Source: JBLNDG01 sp050261415 (GTDB lineage Bacteria > Bacillota > Clostridia > Lutisporales > Lutisporaceae). Taken from it: DNA of 26,414 nucleotides. Of the stretch, positions 23,260-26,414 are shown in pieces (position 1 is the stretch's first letter; every line of letters starts with the position of its first letter). Below the pieces are notes generated by a model. It saw only the letters and a program-made list of their open reading frames with translations, ran no database searches and had not been told where the DNA came from. A program made the translations under genes and the position numbers. The stretch is from positions 1 through 26,414 of the forward strand of contig JBLNDG010000196.1 in NCBI GenBank assembly GCA_050261415.1. Direction: 5' to 3'.

Positions 23260-23655
23260 CTATTTTTTAACGTCACATGTATATTTCGTATATTGTTCAT
23301 TGACCACACAGACAATTTTTTCTACATCGAAAGGTTTCTCAAGACAGTATACAGCACCGCTTTTGATTGCTTTATTAATCTTGTCCGGCTCACTGTGTGC
23401 AGTCACTATTATAGGCACGAGATTGGGGGTTTGCTGTTTCAACTCTCTTACTATATCCCCTCCGTCATAGCCTGTATTATTGCCAAGACGCATATCAACC
23501 AAAGCAATTTCCGGCATAAACTCCCGGGCAACCTCCAAGGCTTCCTCATAGTTGCTTGCTTCTGCAACGTCAAAGCCTTCTTCTGTAAATATCTCGCTTA
23601 TCAGAAACCTTACACCCTGTTGATCATCAACTACCAGCAGCTTCCTTGCAGACAT
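23260..23655 (-). CDS. Spo0F-like single-domain response regulator
   Basis: Stand-alone receiver of 131 residues with no output domain. Acidic pocket D10-D11, phosphorylated D54 (LVDMRL), T85 (VTAH) and K107 (EKPF) are all present, so it should be phosphorylatable. The N-terminal LLVVDDQQGVRFLISEIFTEEGF resembles Spo0F, including the Q after the acidic pair, and Spo0F lies upstream of rho in B. subtilis. A short insertion after D54 (GNNTGYDGGD) is unusual. Start ATG with GGGGGC upstream. No histidine kinase is nearby. Either a phosphorelay intermediate or another orphan receiver; naming it spo0F would be premature. Confidence 0.85.
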   Translation of the reverse strand: MSARKLLVVDDQQGVRFLISEIFTEEGFDVAEASNYEEALEVAREFMPEIALVDMRLGNNTGYDGGDIVRELKQQTPNLVPIIVTAHSEPDKINKAIKSGAVYCLEKPFDVEKIVCVVNEQYTKYTCDVKK

Positions 23656-23667
23656 AATAGTGCCCCC

Positions 23668-23709
23668 TTAATTAAATTTACCGTCAGAAAAAACTTTTCC
23701 TTGCATCAA
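23668..23709 (-). CDS. Possible 13-codon leader ORF before the receiver gene
   Basis: A TTG-ATG start nine bases after GGAGG opens a frame of 13 codons (reading MQGKVFSDGKFN after the first residue) whose TAA stop overlaps the ribosome site of the receiver gene. It could be a translated leader peptide or chance. Confidence 0.25.
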   Translation of the reverse strand: MMQGKVFSDGKFN

Positions 23710-23865
23710 AAAATGCATCCTCCACAGTATGCATTAGTATATATTCAATATGGATTTTAGTTTTCCTTCTTTTTTCTCAAATTCAGGTGTAATTTGTATT
23801 ATCGGTAAAAAATATACAATTCTCCCCCTTGCATCCTCCATGAATAGGAAAGTATACTTTCTTAT

Positions 23866-23899
23866 TCAAAAAACAAAATGCAGCGAAATGCTGCATTTT
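23866..23899 (-). terminator. Terminator after the phosphohexomutase gene
   Basis: AAAATGCAGC (23875-23884) pairs perfectly with GCTGCATTTT (23890-23899), loop of five, then TTTTGTTTTTTG on the minus strand. It begins directly at the stop codon. Confidence 0.93.
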
Positions 23900-23900
23900 A

Positions 23901-25595
23901 CTATTCCTTTATCATTCCTTCAACCTGTTCTCTTAAAGCAGCCATTTTTAATTCTGCATCCTTCAGGCTGCTTCCTATTACCGAAAAGTATATTTTTAGC
24001 TTTGGTTCGGTGCCTGATGGCCTGATGCAGAACCAGGACTTATCTTCCAGTATGAAGTACAGCACATTCTCCTTCGGGAGCCGTATAGGGCCCTGATAAT
24101 TCATGTAGTCCCTAACTTCAACGACTTTGAGGCCATTTATTCTTGCAGGAGCATTCTTCCTCAATCCGTCCAGAAGTTCAACCATTTTTTCCATTCCCTC
24201 TTTACCTTTGAAAGCAAAGGACGCAAGACTTTCTTTATAGTAGCCGTATTTTTCATAAAGCTTAAGAAGGCCTTCATACAGCGTCATACCCTTTTTCTTA
24301 TAGCATGCAGCCATTTCACATATCAGCATGGAGGCAATAACTGCATCTTTGTCTCTCACGAAGGTTCCCGCGAGGTATCCATAGCTTTCCTCGTACCCGA
24401 ACACAAACTCTTCTCCGCTTTGTTCAAATTCTTTTATTTTTTCGGCTATATATTTGAAGCCGGTTAATACGGAAATTACACCGGTATTGTAGCTCTCGGC
24501 AATCCTCTCCCCGAGCTTGCCTGTTACTATAGTATTGATTATTTTACTTCTCTCGTTTAGTCTGCCCTGGTTTTTGAGAGAACTGAGCACATAGTCGACA
24601 AGCAAGGCTCCTGTTTGATTGCCGGTTAGCACTACAAAATCGCCTTCTGTATTCTTTACCACTGCACCCACCCTGTCGCAGTCCGGATCTGTTCCTATAA
24701 TTATATCCGCATTTTCCTTCCCGGCAAGTTCTATTGCAAGGGTAAAAGCTTCATGTTCTTCGGGATTTGGCGACTTTACAGTTGAAAATTTGGGATCCGG
24801 AAGCTCCTGTTCGGGAACCACCATTACATTATTAAAGCCTATTTCTCTCAATATTCTTCTGACAGGCTTGTTCCCCGTACCATGCAGAGGAGTATATACT
24901 ATCTTGAAATCGTCCGATATCTCCTTCACAACGTCTCTGTTGAGCGCCAGTGTTTTCACCTTTTCCATATACAGGTCGTCCATATCCCGGCCTATCATTC
25001 TCAGCAGGCCTTTATCCTTTATCACACACTCGTCCATGCACCTTATTTCTGATAAATCCTCTATAGAGTTTGCCTCTTTTATCAGTTCCTCTGCCGTAGG
25101 CGAAACTACCTGACCCCCGTCGCTCCAGTATACCTTATACCCGTTGTATTGCGGAGGATTGTGGCTTGCAGTTATTACTATGCCTGCAGCAGCTTTTAGC
25201 GCCCTGACTGCAAATGAAAGCTCCGGAGTAGGCCTCAATTCGTCAAAAAGGTATACGGCAATTCCGTTTGAATTAAGCACTCTGGCGGCTTCCCTGGCGA
25301 ATTCATAGGAATAATGCCTGGAATCATAAGCTATTACCACGCTTGGGTTTTCTATGTTCTTTTTTAGTATGTAGTTTGCAAGGCCTTGAGTTGCCCTTCC
25401 GACGGTATATTTGTTCATCCTGTTGGTGCCTGCTCCGATAATCCCCCTGAGGCCTCCCGTTCCAAACTCCAAATCCTTGTAGAATCTGTCTTCTATATCC
25501 TTTTGGTTGTCCTTTATTGCCATGAGTTCTGCCCTTGTTTCCTCGTCAAAGCCGGCATCAGTGGCCCACTTGTTGTACCTCTCATAAAAGTCCAT
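23901..25595 (-). CDS. pgcA: Phosphoglucomutase/phosphomannomutase (PgcA type)
   Basis: Alpha-D-phosphohexomutase of 564 residues interconverting glucose-6-phosphate and glucose-1-phosphate. Active-site serine S144 in TASHNP, metal loop DPDCDR (303-308), sugar loop GYEES (400-404) and phosphate loop RPSGTEPK (525-532) occur in order. Length fits the large PgcA/PGM2-like group. The metal loop has Cys where Ala is common, probably harmless. ATG with GGAGG upstream. Glucose-1-phosphate from this enzyme is the substrate of GalU encoded two genes upstream, for UDP-glucose and glycolipid or wall polymers. Repeat A4 fills most of the gap to the gene before it. Confidence 0.94.
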   Translation of the reverse strand: MDFYERYNKWATDAGFDEETRAELMAIKDNQKDIEDRFYKDLEFGTGGLRGIIGAGTNRMNKYTVGRATQGLANYILKKNIENPSVVIAYDSRHYSYEFAREAARVLNSNGIAVYLFDELRPTPELSFAVRALKAAAGIVITASHNPPQYNGYKVYWSDGGQVVSPTAEELIKEANSIEDLSEIRCMDECVIKDKGLLRMIGRDMDDLYMEKVKTLALNRDVVKEISDDFKIVYTPLHGTGNKPVRRILREIGFNNVMVVPEQELPDPKFSTVKSPNPEEHEAFTLAIELAGKENADIIIGTDPDCDRVGAVVKNTEGDFVVLTGNQTGALLVDYVLSSLKNQGRLNERSKIINTIVTGKLGERIAESYNTGVISVLTGFKYIAEKIKEFEQSGEEFVFGYEESYGYLAGTFVRDKDAVIASMLICEMAACYKKKGMTLYEGLLKLYEKYGYYKESLASFAFKGKEGMEKMVELLDGLRKNAPARINGLKVVEVRDYMNYQGPIRLPKENVLYFILEDKSWFCIRPSGTEPKLKIYFSVIGSSLKDAELKMAALREQVEGMIKE

Positions 25596-25615
25596 AAAAA
25601 ATCCTCCTTTTCATC

Positions 25616-25724
25616 AGGCTATGGGCGATGGGTTCAAGCCAGACTTCGAAGCCCATCCCTAAAATCCTATTGCCTATTGCCAATCGCCTATTGCCTCGTA
25701 TCTCGTGTCTCGCGTCTCGCATCT
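25616..25724. repeat. Extragenic repeat copy A4 upstream of the phosphohexomutase gene
   Basis: GGCTATGGGCGATGGG text, the core ACTTCGAAGCCC (near 25643), CCTATTGCCTATTGCCAATCGCC, then a TCTCGTGTCTCGCGTCTCGC tract. It ends about ten bases before the pgcA ribosome site and starts about five bases after the upstream stop codon. Confidence 0.85.
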
Positions 25725-25728
25725 TATT

Positions 25729-26208
25729 TCATAGGAAATTTAATATGCTAAAGGTCGTGTAACTCAATATATATATTATCGTTCCGGCTATAATATTACC
25801 TATAAATATAGCGGGAAAAGCAACTTTTATCCTCATATTAAGAAGCACTGCTATCAGGCTTCCGGTCCATGCCCCAGTGCCGGGCAGCGGTATGCCGACA
25901 AAAATCATTAATCCCCAAAAACCGTATTTTAATACATTGTCACTTTTTCTGAGGGCGCGTATTGTTGTCCTGTCAATAACCTTCCTAATCAATTTTACCT
26001 TTTTCATCAGATCAAACACCGGGCGCAAACCCAGAAGTATAAGCGGTACAGGAATCGTACTCCCGATAACGCTAAGAATCATCGACCAGAAAGGGGATAC
26101 TCCCATTGCTATACCAATAGGTATGGCACCTCTGAGTTCTAATACCGGAACCATTGCCACAAGCATTATTAGTATGTCTTTATAAGCATATTGCAGTATA
26201 TTATCCAT
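25729..26208 (-). CDS. Small multidrug-export family membrane protein (COG2426)
   Basis: Integral membrane protein of 159 residues with about four to five helices. Family hallmarks are PVLELRGAIPIGIAMG near residues 21-36 and FVGIPLPGTGAWTGSLIA near 103-120, separated by a basic amphipathic stretch (KKVKLIRKVIDRTTIRALRK). The family name comes from annotation, and transport activity is poorly established; the fold recalls DedA-type proteins. ATG with AGGTGAGAT upstream, seven bases after the galU stop, so it is co-transcribed with galU. Its link to UDP-glucose metabolism is unclear. Confidence 0.85.
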   Translation of the reverse strand: MDNILQYAYKDILIMLVAMVPVLELRGAIPIGIAMGVSPFWSMILSVIGSTIPVPLILLGLRPVFDLMKKVKLIRKVIDRTTIRALRKSDNVLKYGFWGLMIFVGIPLPGTGAWTGSLIAVLLNMRIKVAFPAIFIGNIIAGTIIYILSYTTFSILNFL

Positions 26209-26215
26209 ATCTCAC

Positions 26216-26414
26216 CTATTTCCTATATTCCATAAGCTCATCAAGGTATTTCTCAAACTCATCCTTCAAATCTTTTCTTTTTAGTGCAAACTCAACCGTT
26301 GCCTGCAGGAAACCCAGCTTTGAGCCTATATCATATCTTCTGCCTTCAAAGTTGTATGCATATATATCCTGAATTTTCCCAAGCTCCTTAAGGGCATCCG
26401 TAAGCTGTATTTCC
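26216..26414 (-). CDS. galU: UTP-glucose-1-phosphate uridylyltransferase, C-terminal part
   Basis: The last 65 codons of a gene that continues past the window edge. The C-terminus reads EIQLTDALKEL, then YAYNFEGRRYDIGSKLGFL and ATVEFALKRKDL, which are GalU signatures. The enzyme makes UDP-glucose from UTP and glucose-1-phosphate, the product of the mutase two genes downstream. The stop TAG lies within the ribosome site of the next gene. Confidence 0.93.
   Translation of the reverse strand, partial: EIQLTDALKELGKIQDIYAYNFEGRRYDIGSKLGFLQATVEFALKRKDLKDEFEKYLDELMEYRK

Noticed and set aside
23724..23752. Sigma-E-like sequence upstream of the receiver gene (ATATT, 15 bases, CATACTGT on the minus strand)
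   Set aside because: Spacing is one base long and the DNA is AT-rich; Spo0F genes are normally sigma-H controlled, so support is too weak.
3872..25700. GGCAATAG-type repeats as a CRISPR array
   Set aside because: Units are short, imperfect, directly tandem without unique spacers, and scattered in separate intergenic gaps.

Overview
The window looks like chromosomal core DNA from an endospore-forming member of the Clostridia (Bacillota). Evidence: sporulation genes (spoIID, spoIIQ, spoIIID), purine-rich Shine-Dalgarno sites, TTG/GTG starts, and a gene order that largely repeats the Bacillus subtilis rho-to-mbl region. Two catabolic genes (kce, kal) point to amino-acid-fermenting capacity. I cannot name the species. 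Every intact gene I can support is on the minus strand, so transcription runs from high to low coordinates; the only plus-strand gene is a decayed response regulator.

Layout in transcriptional order (right to left). 26414-23901: galU (partial), a small multidrug-export family membrane protein and a phosphohexomutase, a UDP-glucose-forming group. 23709-22001: a Spo0F-like receiver, then kal and kce, two enzymes of lysine fermentation. 21836-18761: a Cys-rich protein, rho, rpmE and tdk. 18750-18322: the broken receiver gene. 18155-15245: yqhQ, prmC and prfA. 14947-14207: a ZIP metal transporter. 13812-10659: sua5, ywlE-type phosphatase, rpiB, upp and comEB. 10271-7897: a TagO/WecA-type transferase and the UDP-GlcNAc 2-epimerase mnaA, for cell-wall glycopolymer linkage. 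7618-6168: ctfA and ctfB, a CoA-transferase behind a good sigma-54 promoter match. 6029-145: ywmB, murA, spoIID, spoIIQ, spoIIID and mbl.

How the genes fit together. Kce yields acetoacetate plus L-3-aminobutyryl-CoA; Kal deaminates the latter to crotonyl-CoA; a CtfAB-type enzyme can activate acetoacetate using butyryl-CoA. The window therefore holds part of the lysine-to-butyrate route in two places, without kamA/D/E or kdd. The F-type ATPase operon that lies between upp and ywmB-murA in B. subtilis is absent here, and ctfAB occupies that interval.

The most unusual non-genic content is a set of modular extragenic repeats: four copies around a CTTCGAAGCC palindrome with GGCAATAG-like low-complexity text, and three copies of a CCGTG-rich element. 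Some copies run into gene 3' ends and supply stop codons, one separates ctfA from ctfB, and two form a near-identical inverted pair around sua5-comEB. I see no tRNA, rRNA, CRISPR array, IS element, prophage, toxin-antitoxin pair or defence system, and no clearly new multi-gene system.
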